Assembly: GCA_015501585.1 (NCBI GenBank)
Contig: JADNRY010000019.1
Location: 186,001-250,000, forward strand
Direction of reading: 5' to 3'
DNA length: 64,000 bases
From: Rhodocollybia butyracea
Lineage: Eukaryota > Basidiomycota > Agaricomycetes > Agaricales > Omphalotaceae
Shown: one piece after another, positions 23,041 to 34,521 of the stretch
Numbering within the stretch: position 1 is the first letter of the stretch
How the letters are laid out: each line of letters begins with the position of its first letter
Program-made: the position numbers and the translations under genes
Notes under the pieces: generated by a model
Told to the model about the DNA's origin: nothing
Seen by the model: the letters and a program-made list of their open reading frames with translations, nothing else
Database searches by the model: none

Positions 23041-23718
23041 ATGGAACCTCTTCGATCCGTATCGCCGGAGCTCACCACAACTACTTACTCCCCGTTTCCC
23101 CGCTGTGCCACTCCCGAACTATACCCCGACATCGATCTTGACATTGCGTACGCCACACCCATCGAGTACAATCTATTTGATGAATTAAAGGAACGACAAG
23201 AAGCGTGGAAGGCCATGTTCGCAAACATGAGTCGCGCACCGACTCCAGACATCGGCAGATCATGGTCGCCTATTCCTCTGGCTGACGATGCAAACGGCTG
23301 GCCTATACGCGAGGGTTTTGAGAGTGACAATTCCAGCATTCGAACTGGATTTCTCACCCCGATATCCCGTTCACAGAGTCTTGACTCGGAGTCGAGCATC
23401 AGAGCATCCACTAGTATTTCTTCAGACTCGTACAACCTCGGATATAGTGATATGATGACCGTGGATCATGAAGGAATCGACGAAGTCGGCGAACAACAGT
23501 TTATTGGAGAGGCTATAGAGTCGGAGTACCTGCAGGAGAGAAGCCAAACAGATGAAGGGATGCAGCTTGAGAGTGTGGAGGATCTTCTAGCCAATGAGCC
23601 ACTGCATGTGGTGGAGGTCATAAAGCCAAGAGCGAAAAGAGCCAGACCGTCTGAGCCATTTACAAGAGTGACACGAAGCGCGGCAAAGGCCCTGAAACTC
23701 CAAAATGGTACGGACTAG
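23041..23718 (+). CDS. Orphan acidic protein with C-terminal basic nuclear-type signal
   Basis: Single exon, 225 residues, unknown family. The N-terminal 60 residues contain repeated Pro/Tyr motifs (SPELTTTTYSPFPRCATPELYPD). An amphipathic helix (FDELKERQEAWKAMFANM) follows, then a Ser/Asp-rich linker and an acidic segment. The last 40 residues are basic (KPRAKRARPSEPFTRVTRSAAKALKLQ) and look like a nuclear-localisation or nucleic-acid-contact segment. There is no signal peptide. It does not share the MGRxLYS start of other orphans here. The TATA box 61 nt upstream supports a real promoter and start. Confidence 0.6.
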   Translation: MEPLRSVSPELTTTTYSPFPRCATPELYPDIDLDIAYATPIEYNLFDELKERQEAWKAMFANMSRAPTPDIGRSWSPIPLADDANGWPIREGFESDNSSIRTGFLTPISRSQSLDSESSIRASTSISSDSYNLGYSDMMTVDHEGIDEVGEQQFIGEAIESEYLQERSQTDEGMQLESVEDLLANEPLHVVEVIKPRAKRARPSEPFTRVTRSAAKALKLQNGTD

Positions 23719-24226
23719 GCGGGATACCGAGAAGGGGTGATTGATATAAGCATTGTATATTACTGTAGAATTTAAAGCATGCCGTGGGCGATTTGTGACG
23801 GATCCATCCGACTTGAAGCTTGAAGAAGTTCGAGTGCGCTAATTGAACAAATGGTGAACAATCTACACGCGCCATTGGCCATTCTGAAACCAGGCAGATT
23901 GTCCGGTGAAACGAGGAAGGCAGCAGGCTCAGGTGAGGGAGTCAGCCTGAATGATCAACACGTTGCTATAATGATAATTAAACGCAGCCCAGATTTTTTC
24001 TGCCGCACGCAGCTGCGTGCAGGTTCCAAAGGGATGTCAATCGATGCGGGACCTAGGTGGCCTAGTGGGAATAGTTGGCCGCAGTAACTTATAAGTGAGC
24101 GTTTAAACTCCTCAGTTGCTCGTGGGAAAGCGGAGATCATTTGCATTTGCACGTGGTGGGTTTTTATTTTAGGTTATCGTACTTTTTTTCTCGAACGTCG
24201 ACCTCTCCCCTTCTCAAGCTCTTGAA
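23719..24226. other. Intergenic
   Basis: No gene is seen. The region presumably holds the terminator of the upstream orphan and the promoter of the GPI-anchored protein gene. Confidence 0.35.
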
Positions 24227-25131
24227 ATGCGTGTCTCTCTGCTCGCTGCTGCCGCTCTTTTGCCTGCTTACGCTTCTGGTGAGTCCTAGTATCCATCGAC
24301 CTCAGTTTGCCCATTGAATCGATTCTTTCGTAAAGCCACTTTTTCAATCTCGTCGCCTAGTGGCTCTGAGTTTTGGTAAGTGCTTGGTCATTTCATTTCT
24401 GACTTCTACCTACCTGACGTTATGTATTTTCCACAGGGTTTTTAACCGCTCGTATGTCGATAACTTGGAATCTTGATATGTAACTAAATATCTTCAACGA
24501 TACTGTAGAAACGCGGTCAACTGGTGCGTCCTGGTTCTAATAATGTTGAAATTTTCTCTTGATATCTTTTTTCCGAGTAGGACAAGTACTGCAGGAGACC
24601 CTACTGAATTCAACATCGACATTATCAACACGAACAGCAGCATTTTGAATGGTGCTTTCAGTATTGCTCCTAGTGTTGCCAACAGCCTGTCTTTCGTGAT
24701 CTCCAATGTTACCCTCGTGCCTGGAGACGGCTATATCATGCAGGTCAGTTGACGAATGATCCCATAGACCTGGACCACTAAGTACATCTGGTTCCAGTTT
24801 GTCAACGTTTCCGACCCCACCCAGGTCTTTGTAAACAGCTCAGCCTTCACGGTGATGCCCAATGGAAGTAAGCTAGTCTCTTCTGCGGCATTTTTTTGTG
24901 TGTGTGTGTGCTTATTTCTCTCTTAAAGCCGCCCCCGCTCCTCCTGTTACGGGCTCGTCATCTGCTAGTGGAAATGGTAGCTCTGGCTCAGCCACTTCAG
25001 GTTCAGGCTCCTCGACTGCTTCCGGTTCTTCTGCCAGTCCTTCCGCCACTAACGGTGCGTCCAGCCTACTCAACACCAAATCTGTGGTCGTTGCCGCTGG
25101 CGTTATGGCTCTCTCTGCCCTCGCGATGTAA
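24227..25131 (+). CDS. GPI-anchored Ser/Thr-rich cell-wall protein, Kre9/Knh1-like N-domain
   Basis: Seven exons, two of only 15 nt (24437-24451 and 24509-24523), join to about 190 residues. Residues 1-18 are a signal peptide (MRVSLLAAAALLPAYASA). The mature start FSISSPSGSEFWVFNRSNAVNW and the later PGDGYIMQFVNVSDPTQVFVNSS match the small Ig-like Ser-Thr-rich GPI-anchored family related to the N-domain of Kre9/Knh1. A Ser/Gly/Ala/Thr stalk follows, then a C-terminal hydrophobic stretch (SVVVAAGVMALSALAM) typical of a GPI-attachment signal. The protein probably sits in the plasma membrane or wall. Both microexons are needed to make the conserved WVFNRSNAVNW segment, which supports the model. 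Confidence 0.85.
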
Positions 25132-25557
25132 ACGTGGCGTGCACTACTTTTTGGGTCAATTTGAACTGAACTCTTTTGCTTTGTGACTTTTGTGTTAATA
25201 TGTAATTTCAACAAGGTACAATTGACAATGACACTGATACGTACATATGTACACCTTTGTTACCTTCGTTGTATTCATTGTCTTCACTCGTTTTTGCTAT
25301 GTTGTTATTTTACTAGCTTGCTTTCAAGATATGCTTTTGATGATCCCACTGAAACTGTCCGCCGATTATGGGTAAATCTGACTATCTAATTGTTTGCCCA
25401 TCAGCTCTGGACAATAATGCTCAGCCCAATCTTAGCGTTCTTTCCATTGTTCAGATTGCTCATGAAAGGGTCCCCACCGAGGGTCCCACTGAATGATTTG
25501 TATAAAAGCCTCTTCATATCAAGAGGAAACTCATTTCTAACCCTTTCGTGCATAACT
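25132..25557. other. Intergenic with a TATA box
   Basis: No gene is seen. TATAAAAG at 25501-25508 lies 50 nt before the ATG of the next gene and is its probable core promoter. Confidence 0.45.
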
Positions 25558-26273
25558 ATGGGTCGCCTCTTGTACTCTCTACAACTAGCTGCTAAAACAC
25601 CCCCAAGCAAACCAGAGCCTGAAAGCGAAAGCAGTGCAGTATACCACTTGATTCACCCCCATCCGGGAATCGAACAGAGAGGAGGTACATGGGGTGAACG
25701 TGCTTGGCCATCGAGTCAAACAGCGTTCGATCGTTCACGTATTTCACAAACTACTAGTGGAGTATCGGAGGACGAATTGGCACGTCAAGCGCGCGAGTTC
25801 CGACAAATGATGGACGCCGTGGAGACGGTAGATCGGGAGATCGAATACCAGCGACGACGATATGAAGAAAACATGAACTTGTCATCGTCAGAAATAGAGG
25901 CTGGAGAATGGGTACCGACGGGCGAGAGCTTTTACTTCGAGAGGCGGAGATGGCAGAACGGCAGATGCTGGAAGGACTGGAACAACTTAGGCGTCAAGAA
26001 CTGCGGAGCAGGAGAAACGGTCTGGAAACCTCAGTGGAGACTCGAGAAGACTCGTCGGAAGAGACACGGAGAGCCCATGATGCTCTGGCCGAAGGCATGC
26101 GCCTTCAAGAACATGTGTTGGAAACTATCACGCAGATAGTGAGGTCGGCGCATGCAATACCAACCAACATGAGTGCTGAAGCTATACCAGCTCATAGCAG
26201 AGCAGAAATGCAGGCAACTTACGACCAGATAATGAGGAGGGCGCAGGAACTACAGAACGCATCGGGAACCTGA
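25558..26273 (+). CDS. Orphan coiled-coil protein, MGRxLYS family member 4, with a frame break
   Basis: The product starts MGRLLYSLQL, the shared start of the orphan family. The first frame encodes a Glu/Arg-rich coiled coil (LARQAREFRQMMDAVETVDREIEYQRRR) to about 25920. The coiled coil then continues convincingly in another frame (ELLLREAEMAERQMLEGLEQ... to the stop at 26273). No intron of believable length joins the two, so a single-base indel, a sequencing error or real decay is likely. Read as one protein it would be about 238 residues. The first frame alone ends at 26139 with an atypical Trp-rich tail. A TATA box lies 50 nt upstream of the ATG. Confidence 0.5.
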
Positions 26274-27014
26274 AATGGCTGTTTATTTATGTGTCAGCTT
26301 TTTAATTACCTGTACTCTTTTGTTTATCTATTTTCACTGGAAGAAAATGTACTACAAGAGTGCGTCGATGTTACGTTTATCTTAGTTTGTAGTTGAGAGC
26401 CTGGAGTGAGATCCCGACGCCTATCGGTTGATAGCTGGGGAGAATCCCGCCGGTAGCAATCCTGGTGAGACATCGGTAAACGCTCCAATGGGTAAAACAG
26501 TGTATCGCTCACACTATATGAGCTAAGTGCCACCCACTGATTCGCTACTCACTACAAGCTAAACAGAATGGAAACTCTCGATGAGAATGGGGGAGAGCAG
26601 CAAGAGGGTGGACAACAAGGGTATCAGAAGTAGATGTTTTAGGGTAACGTCGTTGAGTGATAGAGCATACCAACGGATATTGATTGATTATTAGTTTGCT
26701 CTTCTGCACGGTGCGCGAAAATCAAGGACTTGAAGTTCTGGGAAATTTTGGGGTGACCAGGGATTGCATGTTCCAGGCAGAAGCCGAAGAAAGTAGGGAT
26801 ACTGGATAGGCGTAACGAAGGACTGTAACAGAGAGACATTGAACTATTCAACTTGAACCAGTGTTTTAATTTGGGTTTGCAAGTTGCCGAAGCCCGAAGA
26901 GATGATTTGAATAAGCGCCTGCCTAGTTTGGTTTGGAACAACTTCGTAACAGTTGCATATTAATAAATGTCTTTCTCCTGAACACTTTGGATCTCTTTGA
27001 GCAACCAGCACACT
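26274..27014. other. Intergenic, no gene recognised
   Basis: About 740 bp with only short unconvincing open frames. The 3' part presumably contains the promoter of the BRPF-type gene. Confidence 0.4.
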
Positions 27015-30000
27015 ATGGCTCGTGGCATCCAACGCGCCCCTTCTACCAACGTTGCTGCACCAGAATTACCCAAAATTTCTTTTCAAAAGATCAATGACGA
27101 CTTGACTTCTCCAACAACTGGCGTCGATGACCGACAGGCAAGGTCCTATGGCTGTAAGTTTTCGGTTTTGTTAGCTTCTATTAGCCTTCTAACTCGTCTC
27201 CAGACAATGATTTTTCCGATTTCCAGCGTCCAGAGCATTACATTCGGCACATTGGCAAGTTCCTTACTTTTGTGAATTTTCTTCTATCCTTATCGGCTTT
27301 CAGAGCCTTTGGAGGCGGATTTGGCGAGACAGGTTGAATATGATATGGATGAACAAGGTGCGTATGCCAAACTCTGTCGCAGTCTACTTGACCGACATCT
27401 AGCTTCAGACAAGGAATGGCTTGATAATCTCAACGCCGAAAGACGCAAGGAGCAGGTCGATAAGATATCCTATGAAACGTTTGAAATCATCATGGACCGA
27501 CTGGAAAAGGAATGGTTTGACCTGGTACGTCTCGTTCCTTCGCGGTATATCACTCTTCGCTCATGCTTTGTAGACCAAAAACATCCCCAAGCCCGATTTT
27601 GCCATGCCATCTGAGGACTCTACGTGCGCGATCTGTGATGATTCTGAGGGGGAGAACAGCAATGCAATCGTTTTCTGTGATGGGTGTAACCTCGCGGTTC
27701 ATCAAGGTGCGTCATTACTACCCACCCTGCTGGTTAACTAGCATTTACAAAGTCGAACAGACTGCTATGGCGTTCCATACATTCCTGAGGGCCAATGGCT
27801 CTGTCGAAAGTGTACCGTATCCCCCGAGAATCCCGTGTCTTGTATATTATGCCCAAACGAAGGGGGGCCTTCAAACAGACTGTCAATGGAGAATGGGTTC
27901 ACCTCTTATGCGCAATATGGGTGCCAGAAACACGCGTAGCAAATGATGTTTTCATGGAACCCGTAATCGGTGTGGAAAAAATATCGAAGCAGAGATGGAA
28001 GCTAGTGCGTTCTTAAAACTTGTATGAAGCGCGTCGTGCTAACGATTACTCAACAGAAATGTAGTATCTGCGATATCCGGGAAGGCGCATGCATACAATG
28101 TGCCAAAACCTCTTGCTTCCTTGCCTTCCATCCAACGTGCGCTCGGAAAGAAAAGCTGTTGTTACCCATGAAGAGTACTCAAGCTGAGTCGGCTACTTTG
28201 ACATGTTATTGTGACAAACATCTGCCTGTACGCGTTTTTCGTTGCATCTCAAACCAACTCTAACCTTATCTACTCAGAAAGAGCAACAGGAAGCTCGAGA
28301 AGCGGCTTTAGCTGCTGAAGAAGAAGCAGAAGAAGACGATGACGCCCATCCTTCTAAACTGTCCAAGTCCGCTCGAGCTTACGCCAAGACTTACAAACCA
28401 GGACCTCCGCTGGTACCTGCTATTATCGTCGATCGGATTACCCAATATATCTCGAAAGTCACTGTTAGGAAACGAAGTGACTTTTTACTCATGGTATGCA
28501 AGTATTGGAGTCTGAAGCGGGAAGCAAGACGGGGTGCTCCGCTGTTGAAACGGTTGCACTTGGAACCTTGGACAGCGGCAGGCAGCGCTAAATTACAGAG
28601 TGAGGAAGAGAGGGCTATGAAACTTGAGGTGAATGTGCTAAAAGCTACTAAATGGAATCAGGCTCAATTTGTTATAGCAACTTCGGCGTCTGGAGCAAGG
28701 TCTGGAAAACCTCCGCGAGTTATCTGCGCTTACTTGGAAACGAGAGAGTCGGAAAATGCAACAGATGGACATAATTCAAAACATACTAATCCAAACGCTA
28801 TATCCTCACGAATCTAGGCTTCGTTTTGCCTTTGAGCGCATTGTCGGGTGAGTACCAGCACTGAACGGTTCCGAGGTGCTGATGCATAGGATAGATACGA
28901 CAAGAACAATTATTTCAAGAATCCAGTCAATAAAGCTGAGGTTCCCGACTATTTTGACGTTGTAAAGCGCCCGATGTGTTGGTCTATCATAGACACTAAA
29001 CTCGACCGTCATGAGTACTGGGATATTCAGGATTTTAGAGTACGTTTAACGCTGGATTGATGATAGGTAGAATTGTTGTTGAACTTTCCCTAGGATGATA
29101 TCAAGCTTGTTCTTGATAACGCAACTTCGTACAACAAGGCCGGGTCGCCATTTCACAAGGCTGCCCAGCGGATACGGAACTCCGCTGAGCCGATTCTGCA
29201 GGACCTCGAAAGTCTGTCCACAAGACCAGCGTTACCTACCTCTTTGAACGGCGAGCAGGAAATGAACAAAACTTCCGTAAAGGTGGAAAATTCTGCGTTA
29301 TCGCCCTCACTTCTGCTTTCTGCCTCAAAAGTAGGAAATCTCGAACCTCCGTTGGAATTAGTGGAACTCTTGCTATCTCTGGATGCGATTCGGGACGAGA
29401 GTGAACTCATCTTAAGTGCTGACCCACTCACTTCCCTTCTAAACATCGAATTCCCTGTTCTTAAACCACCGCCACCACCCCCTACACCCAAACCTCGAAA
29501 AGCACCCAAATTAAAACTGCCCAAACGAGATCGAAGCGAGGAGCGCAAGCGGTATAAGGCCAAGAAGGCGGAAGAACGGGCGCACAGAGCTGAGATGGAA
29601 GCTGTAATGGTTGCTGCAGGTATTCCTACCCAACGAATTGTCATTCGTACCAGAAGATTCAGCGCGACAGCAGCAACCACAGCCGAGAGTGCTGATACTT
29701 CACCAATGCCTGAAATGCTGGGAACGACGCGAGCGGCTCCGCCGGAATTCAGCTATCCATCCATCCCTTCGAGCCCTTCACGATCGCGGATTCCAATGGA
29801 TATGCCATCAGTCCCCGAATTCCGGGACGACGTTGACCAGCAGGCGTCATTCAAGTTATTCAACAGCGGCTGGATTCTACCATCCGATCAAAAGCGCCGA
29901 ACTCGAGTACTAGCGGCACCATCACCTGCGCCTGCTCTAGAGAGAATGTCTCTTCCTCCGCCCAAGAAGAAACTCAAACTCGACCGGGGGGTGTCGAAGC

Positions 30001-31408
30001 TGTCTGTTTTCAGTACCGCTGAGGAAGAGAATGAGACGTTGAAGCACGGCGAGCCTTCTGGGAGTGGGTCCGTGGAACGATCTTCCGCTCCCAGATCCAC
30101 GCGAAGTGAAAGTACAAGTCTCCGCGCATTATCTCAAGCTGCTGTCGCTGCAGTCACCGCTGACCAGATGGATGTTGATTCTCCCCTTCATTGGGGTACG
30201 CACAAGGAGCAGCAGCGGTCTAATGATACACACCCGGAGCTTTTATCCGACGACGCGGTGGCTGTGGACACTTCTGTCAACAACCCCTTCATTGAACCTA
30301 GCGGTCTCCCTCGGATAGGCAGTATCATACGTGGCACGGACGGGAAAATTATCATTGAGGAACTTGACTCACCCGCGACTAGGCGACAGAAGCACTTACG
30401 GAGAAAGGCTGAAAGAGAAAAGGGTAGGAATCCAGAGGGCGAACCGACTGATACTAGCACTATGCCATCGATGGAGCTCTCCACTGCTGTTGCAGAACCT
30501 CAATCTCCAGAGCTAGAGTCCGCTCACGTACCATCTAGGCTCGAAGCATCTCCGTCTCGTAAAGACAAAGCGAAAGCGAAAGTCGAGATTGAACCTGACT
30601 TGATATGGCCGAGTGATGAGGACGAGGCAACCAAGGTTACACCACCGCCATCGCCAATAGAGCGCTCAGAACCTCTTGTACCTGCGGTCAGAACTAGTAA
30701 AAGAGTCCGACGTAGATCTGCAGCTTCAATCGCTTCCGCTTCGTCTTCCTCGGCGAAAGCATCATCGTCAAAGGTGGCCCCTGAACAACCGAAGAAACAG
30801 CCCAAACAAGCGACGTCTGAATTCAGACATGATCAAATTCTCGAACAAGGAACGCTTGTCTGGGCTAAAGCTGGTATGTCCAATATGCACTGTCCCTTTA
30901 CATGGTAACTCACTCCATTTTCAGAAACTTTTCCGTGGTGGCCAGCTGTCATCTTTGAAACTAATGACGCTACAATTCCCCAAGCAGCGAGAACGATGTA
31001 TGCAAAGAAGTCTAAAAACACTAAAAATACGCCTCTCTATTTTGTGCGGTTCTATGACAAGCAGCTTTCGTGGTGGGTACTGTCGTTTTCCCCATGAGTA
31101 ATTCTGACGGATGCTTGTAGGCAATGTCTAACAATCGACAAACTACTACCGCTTGGTGAAGATGATGGTACAGCTACTCAGTTTTCAATCGAACTCGGCC
31201 TGACCTTTTGTTTTCGTAGAACTGGACGCAGACTTGGTAGCCAACCATTCCAAGCGACAAAAATGGAAAAACCCCAGAATACGAACTGAATGTAGGGAAG
31301 CCTGGAGGTATGTCGTTGACTGACATGTAACCAAGTACTCATTTATGTTTCATTAACAGGAAGGCCAAGCAAGAGATGGATACTGGGCAAGAAGAGGAGA
31401 ATGATTAA
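27015..31408 (+). CDS. BRPF-type chromatin reader: EPL-like region, PHD, extended PHD, bromodomain, PWWP
   Basis: This is probably a scaffold of a MYST histone-acetyltransferase complex (NuA3-like, compare yeast Nto1 and animal BRPF). Domains in order: an enhancer-of-polycomb-like start ([28 protein letters not shown]), a PHD finger ([31 protein letters not shown]), a zinc knuckle plus second PHD ([11 protein letters not shown]...[12 protein letters not shown]...[14 protein letters not shown]), a bromodomain ([27 protein letters not shown]...[10 protein letters not shown]), a long disordered basic/acidic linker, and a C-terminal PWWP ([17 protein letters not shown]). It has more domains than yeast Nto1, which lacks bromodomain and PWWP. 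Fourteen or more introns are present: one is GC-AG (27255-27303), and one 51-nt intron (about 27358-27408) would read through in frame. The ATG at 27015 is the first in-frame ATG. Confidence 0.9.
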
Positions 31409-31608
31409 GTAGTGTTTAGGCTTTAACCTTCAAGTGTATCTATCTGTATATACAAGTGGCATTGAACTCCGCTATACCGGTCCAAGCTGTACATATCAAG
31501 CATAACGGTCCGATCGATTGATGACAAATTTTATTTACTAGCTTTCCAGATTCTTCATGTGTCGATAACACGGTCGTACGATTCTAATTAATTTATCCTT
31601 CTCAATCT

Positions 31609-32754
31609 ATGCTTTATCCTCTGCGTTGGTCGACCCATACTGTCACTCCAATTTTACGAAAAATGTCGACACTTCCTTCCTCATCGATACCAATTTTCAT
31701 CACTGTTGCAGAATATAGAGGATGGAGACGAAAAGCATTTGCCGAAAACAAATCGGTTGGCTTTGTTCCTACCATGGGTGCCCTCCACGATGGGCATCTC
31801 AGTCTCGGTGCGCTCTTAAAGCTTGTCGCATGATCACCTCCTCATACATTATCCCTAGTTCGCAGATCTCTAGCAGAGAACGACTTGACTGTCTTGTCAA
31901 TATTCGTAAATCCAGCACAATTCTCTCCTCACGAAGATCTCACGACGTATCCACGTACGCTCGAACGTGATCTGGAGGTCCTGGCTGAGCAGAACGTCGC
32001 GATGAAGCAACCTTCTGCCGTGTTTCTGCCCAGCGTTAAAGAAATGTATCCAGGTGGAATCCATCAAGATGTCAGCCAGCAGCGGGGAACATTTGTAGAG
32101 GTTAAAGGCTTTGGTGAACAAATGGAAGGAAAGAGCAGGCCGACATTTTTCCGGGGCGTCGCGACTGTGGTCACAAAACTATTCAATGCGATTGAGGTGT
32201 GTTTACAACTCGAGAATATAGTTTTAAAGTTGATGATAACGATGTAGCCAACCAATGCCTATTTCGGAGAGAAGGATATACAGCAAGCGTTCCTCCTCCG
32301 TCGCATGGTCACGGATTTACTGCTCTCGCATCCCTCTCCAGACCACGTTCATATAGTCCCTACTGTCCGAGATGCTTCCGACAATTTGGCGCTGTCCTCC
32401 CGCAATGCTTATTTATCCACATCTGGCCGAAAAGTTGCCCCGACACTTTACGCTTCGCTGCAGGTGGCACAAGGCTACTGGGCCAATGGAGGCTCTAAAA
32501 GTGAATGTATCAATGCTGCCACAAGTTTCGTTCAACAGCGGGTCGAAGAGGCGAAAGCGCAAGGGCTAGATGTGAATATGAAACTGGATTACATCGAGAT
32601 GAATCAAGTTAGGGACTTTGAAGTTGTAGATGATGATGCAACCCGACATTTGAGAGAAGAGGATCCAATTATCCTGAGCGGTGCACTGTGGGTTGACAAG
32701 ACGCGGTTGATAGACAACATATTGCTCGGCGCTCAAGCGCTCAAGTATAAGTAG
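31609..32754 (+). CDS. panC/PAN6: Pantothenate synthetase (pantoate--beta-alanine ligase)
   Basis: This enzyme joins pantoate and beta-alanine with ATP to make pantothenate, the precursor of coenzyme A. Three exons join to about 350 residues. Signature motifs are complete: the HIGH-like PTMGALHDGHLSL, SIFVNPAQF, the FGEKDIQQ motif and the KMSK-equivalent LALSSRNAYL. Introns are at about 31816-31861 and 32196-32248. An N-terminal extension of 18 residues before MSTLPSS is basic and hydroxylated (MLYPLRWSTHTVTPILRK) and could target mitochondria; the alternative start at 31663 would remove it. The C-terminus is of normal length. The gene begins only 200 bp after the BRPF-type gene, on the same strand. 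Confidence 0.93.
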
Positions 32755-33189
32755 ATACAATGAGCGCCTATCTTACTTTTTTGCTCAGGACTACACTCGA
32801 AGTTGGTCTAATGCGTGAGTCGCTAGAAACCTGGGAACCATGCGGTGGAATGGTGATGACTAGGAATTCATTCGCAAAGGCTGCCAATGCAGGAAACTTG
32901 ATTCTAACTTGAAGTTTTTTTTTGCCAGAGACGCCCTCCATTTTGGTGAATATATTGTGTATAATTTGCTATCCCTGTATCCTTCCAGCCGCGCAGTTCA
33001 CGTCATATCTGGATTTCACGGTGTTCAGGCCGGTTTTTGTTGTTAACGGGTTTAGTCTGAATAAAGGACGGGGCGAGATCGTTCCGGTGAGCGGCGAGCG
33101 CCGTTTTTTACCAAGTGTGGCTGTCTAAGGGATCTGAGAAAATATTCTGAACTACACCCATTTCCACGAACTATTCAACCACAGGAAAA
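32755..33189. other. Spacer before the tandem array
   Basis: No gene. The last 50 bases resemble the 5' flanks of the later array copies (CCATTTCCACGAACTATTCA), so the array boundary lies here. Confidence 0.4.
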
Positions 33190-34521
33190 ATGGAACGAAA
33201 CTGGCAGAAATTACCAATTTCAAGCCCTACTTCGCCTACCTTGAGCTCGGATGATGTGTTAGGCGCTCTGCGCAATGGGCGTCTTGCAGGCGCCAATGGC
33301 AAGAACTCTGTTCTACTAGTGTTAAGGCGGAAAGCTGTGGAAATATACGATGCCAGCGAGGCTGCTCAGGCTCAGGTATGCTGCTCTTCGTTTACCAGTG
33401 CTTGATTACTGACCTTTCGCAGAGACACAAAGAAACCCTGAAACACCTGGCAACCGCAGCTTGTAATTTGGTTTACGCCATTTTGAGCGCAAACGAACAG
33501 GTTCCTTTGCAAGATCGCACGTTAAACCATGTAGAAAATCTTCTAGACCGGTACGTTCTGATCATCCTGAGATCTATTCGCTCTGTTCACAATAATAATT
33601 ATTACGACTAGAGTCCTCCATGCCATTCGTACTATCCAAGGATCTTCAAGTACGAGTGTGGTGTATCGATCTTTTCTGCGCAGAAAAGGACCTTCCGTTT
33701 CTGAAGCTCAGTTACAGAATTACGTAGACCAGTTATACCACATGTTGTTTCAATTTCAGGTGATTTCTATCTCTGCTATTTCCTTCGCACTATTTACAGG
33801 ATGTTCCAGGAATGTTCGAGTCTATCTCAGCGAATTAATACCTCGAAGATAGGGCTCGCTTGGAAGAAAAAAACCCCAGCATTTTCGATGATACCAACTC
33901 TCTCCCCTTTCCCCGCCACATTTCTCCTCTGTGTCTGGCGTAAGCGCTACAGCTATGCAGTACGGCTCCTCTTATGATCGTATCGTGCCAAACGATACAG
34001 TAGAGGCTCGATCTGGCCCATCGGCCTCTAATCCTGTTCGCTGTAACTCCAACAATCCGTTTCTCCCTTTCATCGAGAGTGGCTTTCCTCGCGATGCCTC
34101 GCATCGTGCTGCTCCATTCGCGCATCCCGTCGCAACAGACATTTCCCTTAGATCCAGTCACGTCGGAGGGTCCTCATCTACGGTCTCAAAGGTGGATAAC
34201 TCGACCAAGGAGAACTACAACAATGTAATCAACAATATAACCCACAATATGACTACTAATTTTAATGGCAACATCTTCATACCTGTTGCATTCGGATACC
34301 CTTCTTCTCCTGGTCTTGGAGGTGCTTATAACCCTGGATATCTTGGTTATAATGTTCGTGGTGGAAACGATAGATACAATGATGGGAATGGTGCGGGCGG
34401 AGCATACTATGGTGGATATAGTGCTCATAACGGAAATGGCAGTTGGGATCCTATATCTAATGATGGGAACGGTGACTCTAGTACAAACGACCGGCTTCGC
34501 AATTATCGGCGTCACCAGTAG
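33190..34521 (+). pseudogene. Tandem array copy A: helical-domain/prion-like-tail gene, frameshifted
   Basis: First of five paralogous copies. Exons 1-3 are intact and spliced as in the intact copy at 44757. They encode DDVLGALR, RKAVEIYDASEAAQAQ, HKETLKHLATAACNLVYAIL and LLDRVLHAIRTIQ, a helical domain of about 150 residues. In exon 4 one base is missing near 33840 (after LSQRIN), which throws the frame into a short unrelated tail. The Asn/Gly/Tyr-rich tail frame is still open downstream (33931-34521, ending NDRLRNYRRHQ). If translated as it stands, the product would be the helical domain with a foreign tail. It also lacks the second tail block of copy D. Confidence 0.7.
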
